DNA from: Scalesia atractyloides
Lineage: Eukaryota > Streptophyta > Magnoliopsida > Asterales > Asteraceae
Direction of reading: 5' to 3'
DNA length: 64,000 nucleotides
Assembly: GCA_947069175.1 (NCBI GenBank)
Contig: CAMTDV010000013.1
Coordinates: forward strand, 29,267,857-29,331,856
Shown: in pieces, positions 1 through 13,928 of the stretch
Numbering within the stretch: the first letter of the stretch is position 1
How the letters are laid out: every line of letters starts with the position of its first letter
Notes under the pieces: model-generated
Databases searched by the model: none
The model's input: only the letters and a program-made list of their open reading frames with translations
Told to the model about the DNA's origin: nothing
Position numbers and translations under genes: made by a program

Positions 1-1123
1 TTTTGATCTGTCAAAGTAGCACGTATACTTAAATCATCAACATCACATAGACGATTTAAAAAACATACAAATAGCACAACGATGAAGTAGTTTTAAGAAA
101 GGATAACCTGGTCAAGATCAGCTGTAGTGATGACATCAAAGTCTTTTGGCGTTCTATTTAGCAGTAAATCTCTAACACAACCGCCAACCAAGTAGGCTTC
201 AAATCCTGTACATGAAGTTAAAGTCACATTGTCTCTAAACGAAAGTAGCTTTTTCAGCTTGAAACGTATGAAGTGAAGAGTACATGTGGACTTGTAGAGT
301 CATGGTTATCAGAAAATTTTGAAAGAATGAAAGAGCTGTTTAATACTGTTAAAAAATGGCATCTAATGGCACGACACGTGACATTCAGTATGGGCTAACT
401 AAGGGATGCGTTAAAATATCATTATCAAAGCTCGAGATTTAAAATATGAGTGATTGAATAATTGTTATTAAGAAAAAACAGAGAATTCATAAAAATGCTT
501 GACATATAGAAAACGGTACTTGAAACAAAAATGACCTCTGCTTCGGAGAATCTTTAAAAGAGTATAGGGAGACGAGGGAACCTTTCGGGTTATCCCCAGT
601 GATCTCGAATCCATCTTTTGCCATTTCGAAATAATATTAAGTTCACCTGTCAATTACCAATTTACCAAAGATCCATCAACTGACTTAAGATGCATAAAAA
701 AACATACTAACATCACAATATTAACGTTAACACTTAACATTGCAGAAAAAACCCATTAAATATTTGCAAGAAACTAATAAAAAACGTTCAAAAAAGGTAT
801 CAATTTCATTGCTTCATAATAATATAACATATCACAACAATTAACAAACAAACTGCTTCAAAATTCGTTGAAAGATGCATCAAATGTACCTAATTGAAAA
901 GGAGAATCTTTTTCGCTACGGGGTCGAGGTTTATTTCCAGCTTCAGCGAACTTATGGTAAAGACACTGCAATTAAAATTTAGCGATTTGTTGCACACCAA
1001 ATGTTCGACGAAATGCTCAAGTGAAAAATAAACGGAATGAAGGATATAGAGAGGAACCTGTGATGAAAGAAGGGTTTTGAAGCGAGAAGCTACGGAATTG
1101 AGTTTAATGGTTATCGCCGCCAT
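1..1123 (-). CDS. Poly(A) polymerase / tRNA nucleotidyltransferase family protein, 5' exons (partial)
   Basis: This is the start of a class II nucleotidyltransferase gene that runs off the left edge. Exon 3 (108-205) encodes GFEAYLVGGCVRDLLL, then PKDFDVITTADLDQ; this is the family's nucleotide-binding signature LVGGxVRDLL followed by the catalytic DxD-type segment DFDV. Exon 2 (536-646) encodes a conserved lead-in with SLGIT and ILRSR. Exon 4 begins at position 7 with Ile-Lys. Exons 2, 3 and 4 have GT-AG borders and agree in phase. A likely exon 1 (1058-1123, ATG at 1123) gives MAAITIKLNSVASRFKTLL, which resembles an organelle-targeting peptide. Exon 1 ends in phase 0 while exon 2 needs one carried base, so a small exon or another splice site between them is missing from my model. 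The family adds CCA to tRNAs or A tails to RNAs. Which of the two this protein does cannot be told from the N-terminus. Confidence 0.82.
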
Positions 1124-1305
1124 TGAAAGGTTACAGTTGCCACGGCGGCGTTTTGAGTCCGGTGGTCATTGAAGTGGCGTTGCTACTGTGAGTCAAAGTT
1201 GTTACGGAGGGGCGATATTATTCTTTACATCTTATTTTAAATTAACCTGATTTTATTCATATTTTGAAGACTAGATTACAATTTGCATGTGGTTTTGTAT
1301 ACCTG

Positions 1306-1746
1306 AGACGGGTGTGCAAACTCGGATGGCTATGGGTTTGGTTAACTATTGGTTCGGAGGTATTAATCGATGATCGGTTAATCGCTTTTTGCTTAACCAT
1401 TGGTTATAGATCGGTTTTGGTTAATTATCCTATGGGGTGCATATAACTTGTAAAATATAAGCTCATATATAAAAACTTACAATATTATATAGATACCACA
1501 TGCATATTAGACCATCAATTAGACTAAAAGGTTAAAAAAACTAGTAAACTTATAAAGAATATTGCATACACGAAGTTTGGTTAATTGATTTTATGTATGT
1601 ATGTATGATGGCTAATCGGTTTGGTTCGGTTATTTTCGGTTTTATATATACGATTAATTGAAACCGAAAATTCAAATATTAAGAAACAAAAACCAAACCA
1701 TCGGTTATTGTTTCGGTTCAGTTATTCGGTTTTATGCACACCCCTA
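1306..1746. mobile_element. hAT-like MITE
   Basis: The left end reads GGGTGTGCAAA and the right end, reverse-complemented, reads AGGGGTGTGCATAAAA. Between them are many copies of 'ttcggtt / aaccgaa' in inverted arrangement. This matches the usual look of short plant hAT elements with AGGGGTGTGCAAA ends. No coding capacity. I found no convincing 8-bp target duplication, so the exact ends are approximate. Confidence 0.45.
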
Positions 1747-3607
1747 ACATGAGTCCTTTATTTCTAAATCTCACATGTTGACCTACTTATGTTTACTTTC
1801 TTTTACACTTTCAACCCCTCTTTTTAACAGTGTCGATATATTCCATTAGATACCTAACAGTCAAAGATGGGATAAAGGTGGTTACATCAATCAAACCCTA
1901 ACCCAATTACCGTCCTCCATTTGATCATTTCCTTGAAAATTGTCCATGTCCTTTCACCAAACTCAATCAATCGACAAAACCCACCTCCGATCATCTTGAA
2001 CCTTGAACCCACCTCTGACCATCGTAGAAGCAACCTTCGATCATCGTCAAACCCTAGACACACCTTTGATCTGGTGTCGTCCTCCGATAAATTGATCTCT
2101 AATCAAACGACTTAACCCACCCTAGATCACGACTAATACAATTTCAGTCGAGGCAACCATGGATACACAATGTTTAGAGGCAATTACTACTCCTTGATCT
2201 AGATAGTGTAGTTTACTTGAAATTGCCGAACTTGAACATGATACAACTTAAAAATGAAATTTGTAGCTGGAATTAGGGTTCGTGCTAACCTGAGGCCATC
2301 TTATATTGAACTTAGGTGGTGTTGAAGTTCCAGAACAACATGAACTTCGATTTCAGGGTTTAACGAGGCCGGGAAAGATAAGATCGAATAGGGCTAAATG
2401 ATTTGTGCGATTTGATGCCTAATTATGTTAAAACAGTTTATGACGGTATTTTGTTGATAAGAGTTTTTGGCTGATCATGTTTGTAGTGAATGGAATGCAC
2501 CTTGGTTTGGATTATCCGTTTTACCAATTTTTATTAAATATTTAGCATGGTATTTAGCATAAATATTTGTAGTTTGTCTAATTCATTTCAACGATTTTTG
2601 TTCTAAGTAAATAACGTTATAATCCGTTGGTTAATAATTTCCATATTTTTGTAAGTTATTTTAAAAAATTCAATATTGGTTATTTTTTCAATCTGTGTTT
2701 GTATTTAAAAAAATTAGAAAAATTGCTATTTTTTGTAATCAATAATTACGGATTACTTTAACTACGACATTATGTCAAGACCGTTTTTAATTAAGGATCA
2801 CTTATTCTAAAAATTTGTATTATATATAGATTTTGTCAATAAATTATCATAATTAGACTACGGATTACAACTACCCTAAGTAAGGTCAAGTAAAAATAAG
2901 AAAATTGGATGGTAGAGAGTTTTTCGATAAATATTAAAAAGATGGATCACACTACTTTTTCGAGTAAGGATAGTCGGCTATAGTTTGATCTTTAATGTTA
3001 CCGAAAGAGTCTTTGTTTTGTTTGAGTATCAAGCGAACTCAACTCTTGTCATCATCTACTTTTATCAAGATTCAGCACTTGCTAAGGATGATTTCGTTGT
3101 TTATTGCAAAACCAAAGAAATATATGATAAAACCAATTTTTTTGTATATAACCTATCTACTCTTACTTTTTAATTTTATATGTATTATGATATTCTATAC
3201 ATTTTTTAGTAAATTACATTTAACACATTCTTTTTAATCTTTATACTTGCAACATATTAATAGGCTTTTTTCATGATAAAATGAAGACCATCATACCTAC
3301 TAACCCAGTAATGATAACCTTCGTTCCTAATCATACATGGTATGTTTGTTTTGAAAAAAAATGGTGAATAAATTTACATCACGGATGGTTGGCGTCATAT
3401 CAAACACAGATGTTAATAACCGGTGAACATTTTATTGTATTTGGTATGCTTTCTACTTTAAAATTTTAGATGACAGTTTTTAATTTTTGTGAGGTTTTGG
3501 TTTGTCCTCCACAAGTTTTAGTTGCTTAGGTTATCCAACAAGTTGCCCTTAACATCATTTAAGTTTCTTATGATATTATGGCTATTGATGTTGAGCATAA
3601 TAATATA
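1747..3607. other. Intergenic, no gene seen
   Basis: AT-rich sequence without a coding region I can support. The open frames here are short, start at arbitrary positions and resemble no family. No clear repeat ends found. Confidence 0.6.
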
Positions 3608-4324
3608 TGTTAGACCTACAAAAGAATAGATGATTGCGAAAGCAAAACATGACTTTCTGATCAAGAAATAAACGGATAATGATACATTCTCCTAACATAT
3701 ATAGTGAATCTTGAACACTAATCAAACATCTGTTGATGATTGCAAAGATCTATTTAAAGGCATGGAACATCTGTTGTAGAAGAGGAAACCTCTGTTTGAT
3801 GGCCAAGCCATGTTGAAAACAAGCATTGATAATGAAGACCAAACATCTGTTCTGGCCAAATAGATGTTTGATATAAGTCAACAATGATTTAACAACGGTT
3901 AGATCAATCTAATAGTACAATGCTTAGAATAGATGTTTATGTAATAATTAGGTGTTAGATTTTGGTAAATGTTTGCTAACATCTGTGGAACCTTTTTTGT
4001 TAGTAATGTTAGATGTCACTATAAGGGTGATGTCAACTTGATTACAAACAAACCTTTCGTACTTGTATAAATAGATCTCTTGTGTTAGAGATCTATTTCA
4101 ATCACTTCTCATTCCTTTTGTACGAACATGAAAGTTGTGTGATTAAGCTGAGGGGAGTTTGTACAATCATTACTGTAATTTGCAATCCTTTTATTAATGC
4201 AAAACAGTTTCGATATAAGTTTCCACTCATGTGTGCTCATATAATTCCGCATTTCCATTTATACTTTAAATTACATCCATAATTGTTCATCTAAAGCATA
4301 CAAGTTAAACCTCAGATCCTAAAA
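3608..4324 (+). mobile_element. Ty1/copia-like LTR
   Basis: Begins TGTTAGACC and contains a TATA box (TATAAATA at 4066-4073) followed by a transcript-leader-like stretch. It is directly followed by a degenerate tRNA-Met primer site. About 0.7 kb, a usual length for copia LTRs. It contains several short 'aacatctgtt' type repeats. No copia gag or pol follows, so it is a truncated element or a near-solo LTR. The exact right end is uncertain because the terminal CA is not clear. Confidence 0.5.
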
Positions 4325-4337
4325 TTAGTATCAGTGC
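4325..4337 (+). other. Degenerate primer binding site (tRNA-iMet type)
   Basis: The sequence ttagtatcagtgc differs at two positions from the initiator-Met primer site ttggtatcagagc and lies where the LTR at 3608 ends. Confidence 0.4.
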
Positions 4338-5800
4338 TTGTTCACATTAAACTTCATTTCACAATCAGTTTAATATCAAAAAGATCAGCTCACAATTTGA
4401 TAACCAACTATTTGATGTATTGAATTTCAGAGTTTAAAATATCAAATTCAAAAAGTTTTTGAACTTACTATGTTTTTCTCAAGAGTAAAATGCCAAAATG
4501 GTCCTTTAGTTTAGGTCACTTTTGCCACTTTAGTTATAAAAAAATGAAACCTTTTGTATCTAGGTTCCTGAGGTTTCATTTATGTTGCTATTTCCATCCA
4601 AATGGCAATCTGGGTTAGAAATTTCTGTTAACCATTCCCTTTTGTCTTTTTCCTCATTTAATTGAAGGGTATAGTGGTCATTTTAACTTTGATTCTATTT
4701 TAATTAAAAACCCAAAAAACTAAATAAATCCCTATAAATATTAATATATAATTATACTTAATATGTTTCTCTTCCTAAACACACAAACACAACTTCTCTC
4801 TACTTTATCTCTCTAAATTTGAAGTTCCACCACCACCACCACAACCACACCACATCTAAACCCTAACCTACAACTAGAACTTCTCTCTACCCATTGCCAC
4901 CACCGTTCATCGTTGACCACCACCACCCCATTTATATTCCAAATCTCCCAGCCACCATTGACTCCACACAAAACCTGTCGACCAAGTGAAACCTACTTAG
5001 ACCCAAAACTTGTTTGGCCCCTTTATAAACCCCCAAAGTCTCATGCTCATGTAGATTTAAAGGTTTAGGGTTTCCTATCAAACTTTCTTAGACCTAGAAC
5101 CCGTCTGGACCCTTTATAATCCTCGCTACCTCTCGGGGAACCTTCTGTATTACCTCTTTATCTAATTGCACTTTTGCGCTTGCCTATGTCCTAATATTTG
5201 AGATGGGGTTTTGGTTTTAAGAAAACCTTTGTTTCTATTATTAACATTTTTCACCTTTATCTCCAAACATAGTGTTTTATCTGATTTCTTATATAAGTTA
5301 GTATATAGGTTATGTTCATTATTTAGCCACATAATACATATTTGTAAGTTAGAGATAAAGCCCCCATATGTCAAATACATGACCATGTCATACTCAGTAG
5401 TATGCTTTTAGTTTAGCGACAACTTAAGTGCACATGTACAATAATACATGTTCATTTTTTAACATACTTGTACTCGCATGATTCAGATTTTATCACACCA
5501 CTCATGTGAACATTGGTCCAACATCAAAGACTTAACGATCATTCTTCATAATCTAGCACAATCTAGATTTCATGACCTATGAAAGTATTCTTAGCAAGCT
5601 GTCTATTAAGTCAAATTATTACTTAGTAGTCAAAATCCAACAATCAAGCCTAAGACTTGTGCGATTCATACTTAAGTATTCTTAGGACGACTGATGTAAT
5701 CAAGTCTAAATGTGCAAGACTTAGTCATTATGGCTCCTAATATGTTCTTGTTAAAGCCTAGAAATTCCCTTTGTAATACCTAATTTCGCTAAAACCTCAT
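4338..5800. other. Decayed retroelement / repeat DNA, no gene
   Basis: Holds the downstream debris of the copia-like LTR, a stretch near 4490-4730 with the look of a dispersed repeat, a CACCAC-rich low-complexity stretch near 4825-4935, and from about 5450 a leader-like region of the minus-strand retroelement whose primer site is at 5801. No conserved protein domain seen in any frame. Confidence 0.45.
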
Positions 5801-5812
5801 ACTCTGATACCA
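5801..5812 (-). other. Primer binding site (tRNA-iMet), minus strand
   Basis: Reverse complement reads TGGTATCAGAGT, one base from the plant initiator tRNA-Met primer site. It sits three bases inside the LTR that starts at 5815. Confidence 0.6.
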
Positions 5813-5814
5813 AC

Positions 5815-7000
5815 TGTAACACACCACCCGTAACCCGGGTGATTCTGTACAATTGATACACTTATAGCGGAAACAAATTGAATTACCATTAAATCTTATA
5901 ATAGTCTGAGTACAACAAATTATTTATTTACAATATTCAGCATCTAGGTACTCTAGGTCTTAAGGTATCACTGGTCCTCCCTTTATTCCAAAGGCTGTCT
6001 CATCGATTACCTATGACATATATACTCCAAATGACGCCAGCTATATGTTGGTGAGCTCACGTTATACAATTTAAAAAACACAATTGACATGCATGCAACA
6101 TGGTTTGTGATATTTTGGGCCAAGGGCAACCCTATGCCATTCATGACCTTTTCACAACCACTAGCAATAGGCTTGTCAAACCCCTGACCATCGCATAGGT
6201 ATGTAGGTCATGATGCATACTAGGAACCCTATTCTCTTTTCAGCCAGTTCAAACACATTCTATTAAGCATATAAGGATCCAAATTGTGACAAATGGCAAA
6301 ATACCCAGTAATCCATACAACTTAATCAATATATAAGTTATTTAATTTCTCGCATTAGACTTAATTTTATTAATTGAGTCTCACAATTCTAGGGATATAC
6401 AATTTCATAACATATTATGATATCAAATTCGCCGCGTTGCGAAATAATATAAACTATGTCCTAGGCAGTTAGTAGACATGCGGACACACTATTCATTCTA
6501 GAATAGTCGTGGTACAGCCAGAAATGACAAAAACAAGATATGAAAGCATATCCACAACAAATTATTCATAAAACCTTAGTTGGATTAACTTGTAAATTAT
6601 ACTTTTCGAAAAAACACAAGCAATTAATTTGTCCGATCCGAATCACAAACGTCACAATTCACATAAACCAGGTAGATAATATAATGTTTAGGACATTATA
6701 AGATCATTAAAGCATGTTAATGATCATCAACAATAATAAGGATACTTTATATTTCACAAATTTATATAAATACTAATCATCATATATAGTTGACAAAATT
6801 GTCAGAAAATAACCCGATAGCGAAACAAGTACCAATTTCAAATTCCGAACATAATTTAACTAGTCTAGTGAATTAGTTAATATGTTTTAGCGTTATAAAA
6901 CAACAATTAACATCTTAATTGGCAACCATTAACATAATTAACATATTACATAAGCAATTAAAATCAAAAATAACAAAACAAAAACAAAATTTGCAAACCC
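5815..7000 (-). mobile_element. LTR remnant (Ty3/gypsy-like), outer end not located
   Basis: The LTR edge is defined by the TGTAACAC next to the primer site at 5801-5812. Inside is a 'cgggtgattc...gcggaaac' stretch similar in style to the U5 ends of the other gypsy LTRs in this window, and a 'gttggtgagctcac' stretch. The element reads on the minus strand. I could not find the outer boundary, so 7000 is only a marker; no gag or pol is attached. Confidence 0.45.
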
Positions 7001-9035
7001 AAACCAACACCCCCATGTACGGTTTTGATGGGGCCCACCATGGCCCCTTGTTTGTGTTAAATGGTAAATGGTTTTCATGGATGTATAACTTTTTATACAG
7101 TATAACTTTGGATTATAATTGAGATCCATAAACACATGCATAAGACTTTCATTCTTCTCATTTCTCATAACACTAAAATCTCAACACTCCCACCCCTCTT
7201 TCCTCTATTAAAGCCCAAGCATTACCATAATCATCTTCACTTTTCAAAACATAAGTACCTATTATTCATACATGCATGGATTCCCATGAATGATCTAAGA
7301 CATTTGCAAGACTTGGAAGCATTCTTGAAGCATTTTATTAAGCCTTGGAGCTCTTGGATCTTCATCCTTTCATCATCTTCTTTTTCTTGTTCATCCCTAG
7401 CCAAGAGTTAGTAGTATGCTTCAAAATCTTGTACTTATACTTCTTATTTTATGTTTAAACATAATTGTACAAGTGATCATCTTGAAGCTCATCTAAAGAC
7501 TACATGAAATCCTAACTAAAACAAGACAAACTAATATGACTTATGTTATCTTTGATGATTTTTGTTTATGTTTGAAGTTGTGGTGGTGTAGTTACTAAGA
7601 TCTTGCAAAATCATGTTTAAAAGTATGATCTAAACACATGCATGTTTAGATCTTCGAAGATCTACCAACAAATTTTTTTATGAACTTGATTTCATACTTA
7701 AAGATGGTTTTATAAAACATATAAATTACGGATTTCATATAAAAACTCATGTTCTAAACTTATTTTGAAAAAGTGTAAATAAAGTTTACATGAAAGTGTT
7801 AGAAAAATAAAGATGAACATATTATAAATATTATTTTTGAAAGATAAAAGTTATTTACAAGTTCATAAGTATTTCTTATTGAATTTTATGATGAAATATT
7901 GATTTTGAGAAATTTGGAAACTTTGTTGAGTTGAAAATGATTTAAAAACATGTTTACAAAACATAGGAAAAGTCATAGTTTAGGGGAAACTGTGGCAAAA
8001 TTTTTAAAAACTAATCATGATTATGTATAACTAACAAAGGATTATTTTGGTTAAAAAGTGATTAACAAGCTTAACTATGAGTATACAAAGTTTGGGTGAA
8101 AAAGTTTAAGTTAAACTTACTATATTTTCTTAAACAAAAATTGGATGATTATATATACATATTATATTTAGGACAAAAATATATATTTAGATCACCTTAT
8201 TTGTGTGTATATATTTGTGTATTAAATGTAATATTTAGAAGATGTAGGAAAATACATGCGAAATGCTTACATAAATATACGAAGTACAAAATACATGGAA
8301 AAGGATGAAGTATATAAATATGTATACTTACATATATACACATAACCATACTTGGGTACTTGGACCAAACGCTTATATCGGAAAAAAGGACAAAAACTAA
8401 TTTACGGACATATGTACGTACTAATATAATATTTATATATTATATATATTACACTAAAACATATATATATAAAACCGATAGAATAAATTACATTTAAAAG
8501 TTGTACAATAATTTCACCTACATGTAAATTTAACACACATATATATATTTTTTTATCTACAATAATTATTTATATTTGACGAATTCTAAAATAATATTTT
8601 TTTAGAATTATAAAAATAAATAATTTACCAATTATTAAATTCCGAAAGAAATATAAATATAACTAATGTAAGAATACAAGTATATAAGTATACTTATACA
8701 TATAAATACGTACATCTACACACTTAGTAAAATACATGAATTACAAGTGATATACATGTATAAATATAAATATATATAAGTACCTAATTTAAAAGTATAC
8801 ATACTAAGGTATACGTATATGTATAAATAGATAAGTACACAAGATATAATGTACCCATACAAGAACATTATATACGTATACATACACAGATACAACGTTT
8901 AAAATATTGATTTTTAACAATATATCTAGTTAAGATATGCTAATATATATTTTGGGAACAAATATATACACAAGATTATGCATAAATACAAAGGACAATT
9001 GTATATACAAGAGAACCGACTTATACTTATATATA
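7001..9035. other. AT-rich intergenic, no gene
   Basis: Very AT-rich, with many 'tatatac / gtatac' tracts between about 8100 and 8900. Short open frames only. Nothing recognised. Confidence 0.55.
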
Positions 9036-9049
9036 CACTAAAAGAAAAG

Positions 9050-9870
9050 TGACCATTAGATACTAAATTATTAGGGACTGCTATATTAGTCTCTAATACG
9101 TAATATTTGAGACTGAATTTATCAGTCACTGAATAATATTAGGGATGTTTTCTATGAACCATATTTTAGTTACTAGTAATCAGTCTCTAATATCTAAACA
9201 CCTCATTTGAGACTGAATTTCAGTGGCAAATATGTTCGCATGGTACATCGTTTTGGAAGGACGATTATTGGCTACTAAATTTTAGTCTCAAATATATTCC
9301 CTTTGTAATGAAAAATGACACATCTATGTTGGAGACTAATATTCTGTCTCCAATATAGATAGATGGAACATATTAGGGACTGAATATAAGTTGTTATTAT
9401 TTTCAAGACAACCTTAATTAGGGAGTAATATTTAGTTTTTAATACCTTTTTATATAGGAAATGGTTCGTGACTAATTTTGAGTGTCCAGATATGTCAAAT
9501 CTTTCAAAAACTTATTAGGAAGTGATATTCAGTCTCCAAAGTTTTATACAAACATGAGAAATAGTAACTGATAATTAGTCTTTAATAAAGAAACAAATTA
9601 TTGTATTTTAAAGAAGAAATTACTGACTCAAAATTAGTCCTCATGTTTATTGTAACATAACCTATTCGGGACTAGTATTTAGTTTAAGAAAAGAAGATTT
9701 TTTAATAAATAAACCTAATTCGAGCTTCACTTATCAGCTCCAGCATAGTTAAGTTTGGGCTCGGCTCGGCTTGTTTACACCCTAGTCAATTCAATCATCT
9801 GTTATAAACTAAAGACTGGAAATCAGTCTCTAAAGTACTTATTGGACACTATTATTTAGTGCACAAAGCT
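9050..9870. repeat. CACTA left subterminal repeats
   Basis: About a dozen diverged copies of a short unit around 'agggactgaat...cagtctctaa' in both orientations. In the CACTA superfamily such arrays bind the TNPA-type protein. A short hAT-like fragment with 'ggctcggctcggcttgtttacaccct' style sequence interrupts it near 9755-9785. Confidence 0.7.
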
Positions 9871-10436
9871 TATTTGTAGATATAAGATCATGGATAACCT
9901 AAATACTATTTTAAAAAAGCATATTCATTATACGTTTAACATAATACATGATATATCCAAATCTAGTCTAAATGAACATAAAATAAGTGCAAATTTGAAG
10001 AAAATACATAATAAAATTGTTAGCATCCAAATCAACCAATTGCAGCACATTAACATCCTATTCACATGTCCAAGTAGCACAAGCCTCTAAAACACATCAT
10101 TGAGCCCAATCCGCCCAATCCAAACCAAAATGGAATGTTGTACGAGCCAACTTTGCCAAACTTTATTAAATACTAAGTGTGATTCCTTCCTTGATAATTA
10201 TACGTTTACCTGCAAACATAATATTTATAGTAAATGATTAGATAACGTAAAACAATTATACTATTACACACACACATATATATATTAGTAAGAATAAGAC
10301 GATTACTTAGTGAAATTTAAATAATCAAAACTCTTACAAAATTTATATAATGAACATTATCAATGATCATTGTCTGACTCATCATTTTCAATTTCGTTAT
10401 TGGGCTTAGCAGCGTCTAACTCATCCAAATTTGACT

Positions 10437-10876
10437 CTAAACCAAATCTTCCATGCTGTGATCAGAATCATCTATATCATCACTAATAAAAGCATCTATA
10501 GTGCCATCAGAATGATGTTGAACATCAACAGTTTCAATAATTTCATCTTCAACATCTTCACGATGAAGGTTGACATCTTCTAACATATTTTCTGCATTCT
10601 GATTTTCTGGAATATCCCACAAGTTCCTATGGGTAATTCTTTCAATGATTTTCCATTGTGATTTGGTTTAAATATATCATTTATATAAAACACTTGTTTA
10701 GCCTGGTTTGCTAAAATGAAAGGATCATCCTTATAAGCATGTCGGGACATGTCTATGCTTATGAAATGACGTTCAAATATCACGTGCTTTCTTCGATGAT
10801 CAGTATCAAACCATGTGCATTTGGATAAAATAATACGATAACCTCTTATGAATGACAATTCAATGCTTTCCTCCAA
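10437..10876 (-). pseudogene. CACTA transposase C-terminal part (DUF4216-like)
   Basis: Minus-strand coding remains with CTWFDTDHRRKHV and DPFILANQAKQVFYI, the conserved core of the C-terminal domain of tnp2 proteins. They are followed by a highly acidic tail (runs of D and E) ending at the stop at 10437. The core (to about 10580) and the acidic tail lie in two frames that overlap near 10580-10622, which suggests a small frameshift. Upstream the reading frame is not continuous with the tnp2 core at 10991, so the middle of the protein is missing. Confidence 0.75.
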
Positions 10877-10990
10877 GAGTAATCGAGTGGGAAAAATCGC
10901 CTATGACCTACATATGCTATTTTATCTCGTATATATATATACTACTTGCATCTTATTGCATACTAGGCATGCCTTGTATCCACTCATGCT

Positions 10991-13928
10991 TCATCCAGAC
11001 AGGTAACCATACGCAAGAAAATCATTAATTGTCCACAAAATTGCAACACGCATGTTGAATGTCAGTTTTGATTCACAATCATATGTTTCAACACCGGTAT
11101 CCCACAGAAGTTTCAACTCATCTATACGCAAATGTAAAAATAGATCAATATCCTTTCCTGGTGAATCTTTTTCAAAAATCAACAATGCCAACATAAATGA
11201 AGCATTGACCATAGACTTCCAAGGAGGCATATTGTATGGTATGAGCACAACAGGCCACATACTATAGGAAAGACTCTTTGCACCAAAAGGATTGATACTG
11301 TCACTTGCAAGCCCTAGGTGAACATTGATGTGCGCAAAATAAACAAGGCATAAAATCAACACTTTTACGGTACTAATGTTGGAAAAAGCATGTTTTGTTC
11401 ACTTTTAAATTACAGGATCAAAAGAGCTTAAACAAACAAAAGAAGCAAATTAACAACCAAAACCAACATAAATACAAAGAAGGAGGATTGACACGACTTC
11501 CCAAACCCCCATTCACATCCAAAATAACAAAAATAACAAAGACAGAAGCTTAGGCACGGGGCCGTGCCCACCAGGCATGGGGTCGTGCTTAGTCAAAGAT
11601 TCTCTGTAGAAAAATACAACAGCAACATACAACCAACACGGGGCTGTGCCAAGTATAGGTCGTGGTCAACTTTAAGATTCGCAGAATCTGGGATAGTACA
11701 ATAAGTACACTGACCATAGGGTCGTGTTGTGTCACCGCGGGGCGTGTTAGTACAAGACCTGACATCTTCAATTAATAAAGGGAGAGAAAAAGTCCACCAT
11801 AGGCCCGTGGTTGCCTTCTGTTTCCAGCTATAAATAGAGGTGCTAGGTTTATAAGAAAGGCAACTCTTGGCAAACCACTTCTCTCACACTTGCCGTGAGT
11901 CCACCACCACTACAACACCAACACCCACCACTATCATCCACCTTTCATCTTTTAGAGTGTGTAGTAGTCTCGGGATCCAAGATTGATCTTAAGAGTTCTC
12001 GTAAAACAAAGGCCATGCTTGGTTAAATCTCTTACATTACTTGGTGAAGACATATATTTTATGTATTACTTTTGATTTCTAATCTTTGGCAAATTTTTAA
12101 TTTGGTATGTATTACTGACTTTAATAACTAGTTTTTTATATTGAAAGGGAACTATATTTAAACATTTTTTCATGTTCCGTTGCTTCACTCATTAGTGTCT
12201 TTACGATCTATATAAAGCGCGTTAACTACCTGGAAGGGGGTTAGAAGGGTGTTTGGGTAAAGTTCTTATCTCGTTCAGTGTATAGATCCTGCGAGGAGTT
12301 GGTTTAAGCTTATTAGGACTTCCCTTAAGGCAGATAACATCAAATCAGGGGAAGTAAGAACGGCTTGAACCCCTTATAAATAAACTACTATTATAAGTTT
12401 ACTCGGCCTTGCGAGACGTATCCCTGCTGACTTAGACTAATATGGCCGAGGGTAACGTCGCCTTCACAAGAGGGGCCTACCACTTTTCGTATTAATAACT
12501 TACTTAATTATCTTTCAATATTCCAATCTTGCGGGACTGTATTCCTGCTGACTTAGACCATTAGGTTGAGGGTAACGGCGCCTTCACAAGAGGGACCTAC
12601 TACTATAACTAACATAATCTCTTAAAATGCCCAAAGTGCGGAAATCATCAAAGGATATGTAAAAGAGGAGTCGGAACCAATTGATTCTTTCTTTTCTATT
12701 TGTTTTCCTTTTTATTTACGTTTTTACTCTGTATCTTTTAAACTTTCAAAACTGTTATAAAAATTTGGTTAGATTAGACGTTAACGATAAGCAGGTACTA
12801 AAAGAACTTGTGTCCTTGGACGACCTCGGTATCTTACCATCACTATACTACATCCACGATGGGTGCACTTGCCCTAACATGTGTAGAGTGGTAGTATTGT
12901 ATCGTGTTTTATAAATTTAAAGTTTGATCTACGAGTAAAAAGTACCTACAATATAATAAAATTTATAACCCGCTCGTACCACGTCAAACATTTCTAGGAT
13001 CATTTGCAAAATCGGGAAATGTTGTATCAAAGTGTTTCCATGCCTTTCCGTCTGCCGAATGTCTAAGAACCCCCTCCTCTTTGGTTCTCTATTGATCGTG
13101 CCATAACATTTCCTTAGCGAGGCATATAAACACTTAAATCTACTTGTGATGGGAGACTAGCGCAAGAGTTTTACCGGTTTCTTCCTCCCTTTACTATTTT
13201 CTTCATAACGACTATTGCCACACACCAGACAAGTTTGTAAATTTGCATTTTCTTTCCAAAATAATGCACAATCATGTTTACACGCATGGATAGATTCGTA
13301 TCCAAGTCCAAGAGTACATAATTACTTTTTCGCTTCATAATGGTTCTTCGGCAAGTTTGCGTCCTCCAAAGCCCAACTAAATAAATTCAGAATCATATCC
13401 ATTGACACATTTGTCATTTTACATGTTACCTTGACATTCATCAACTCCAATAAAAAGCCTAGTACAGAAAACTCATCACACCCTGGGTATAAAGGCTTTA
13501 TCATATCAACAAATAACTTCTCCACATTTCGGTTATTATGCTGATCAGCACCGTCTCTAAAGTTTCCAGCTTCGGTATTGCCACCCGTAGGAAAAGCATC
13601 ATCAAGTAACTCACCAACACCGTCATTTGATTCGTTGTCACTTTCTTCAAACTCACTGTTTGTTTTGCCTGTGTCTGTTTCATAACCTGGCTGATGTTCA
13701 CCATGATATATCCATACATTGTATGTTGGTTCAAAACCATACTGTATGATATGATCATCACGACATCGGGAACATGTCTTCATGCATTCACACAATTTCT
13801 ACATGGACAATGTATCTAACCTTTGGTATCAGCATATCTTTAGCCCATTTTGCAAAACTTATCGCTCCTCTAATGAACTTTGGATATACTTTATTAGTGA
13901 TTTTAGTCCAGCGCTTATCCAAATTCAT
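10991..13928 (-). pseudogene. CACTA transposase TNPD/tnp2, broken
   Basis: N-terminal transposase-associated domain from an ATG at 13928 (DKRWTKITNK, later IIQYGFEPTYNVWIYHGE), then an acidic linker, then the start of the tnp2 domain. A frameshift lies near 13795. In-frame stops lie at 13322-13324 and near 13158. The tnp2 region reads through HACKHDC and CLVCGNSRYEENSKG to DPRNV. It is then split by a solo LTR (11326-12986) and resumes with HLGLASDSINPFG and WPVVLIPYNMPPWK, ending at YGYLSG near 10991. Normal family members continue for several hundred more residues at this point, so there is a large internal deletion before the C-terminal part at 10876. This would be the catalytic subunit of the element; it is clearly non-functional here. 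Confidence 0.88.
11326..12986 (+). mobile_element. Solo Athila-type LTR inside tnp2
   Basis: Starts TGATGTGCGC and ends CACGTCA, flanked on both sides by aacat (11321-11325 and 12987-12991), a clean 5-bp target duplication. It is the same LTR family as those at 24449 and 30336: it shares the 'cacggggccgtg' motifs, the TATA box (TATAAATA at 11829-11836) and the 3' portion. No internal region remains, so it arose by recombination between two LTRs. It interrupts the tnp2 coding sequence between DPRNV and HLGLASD. Confidence 0.9.
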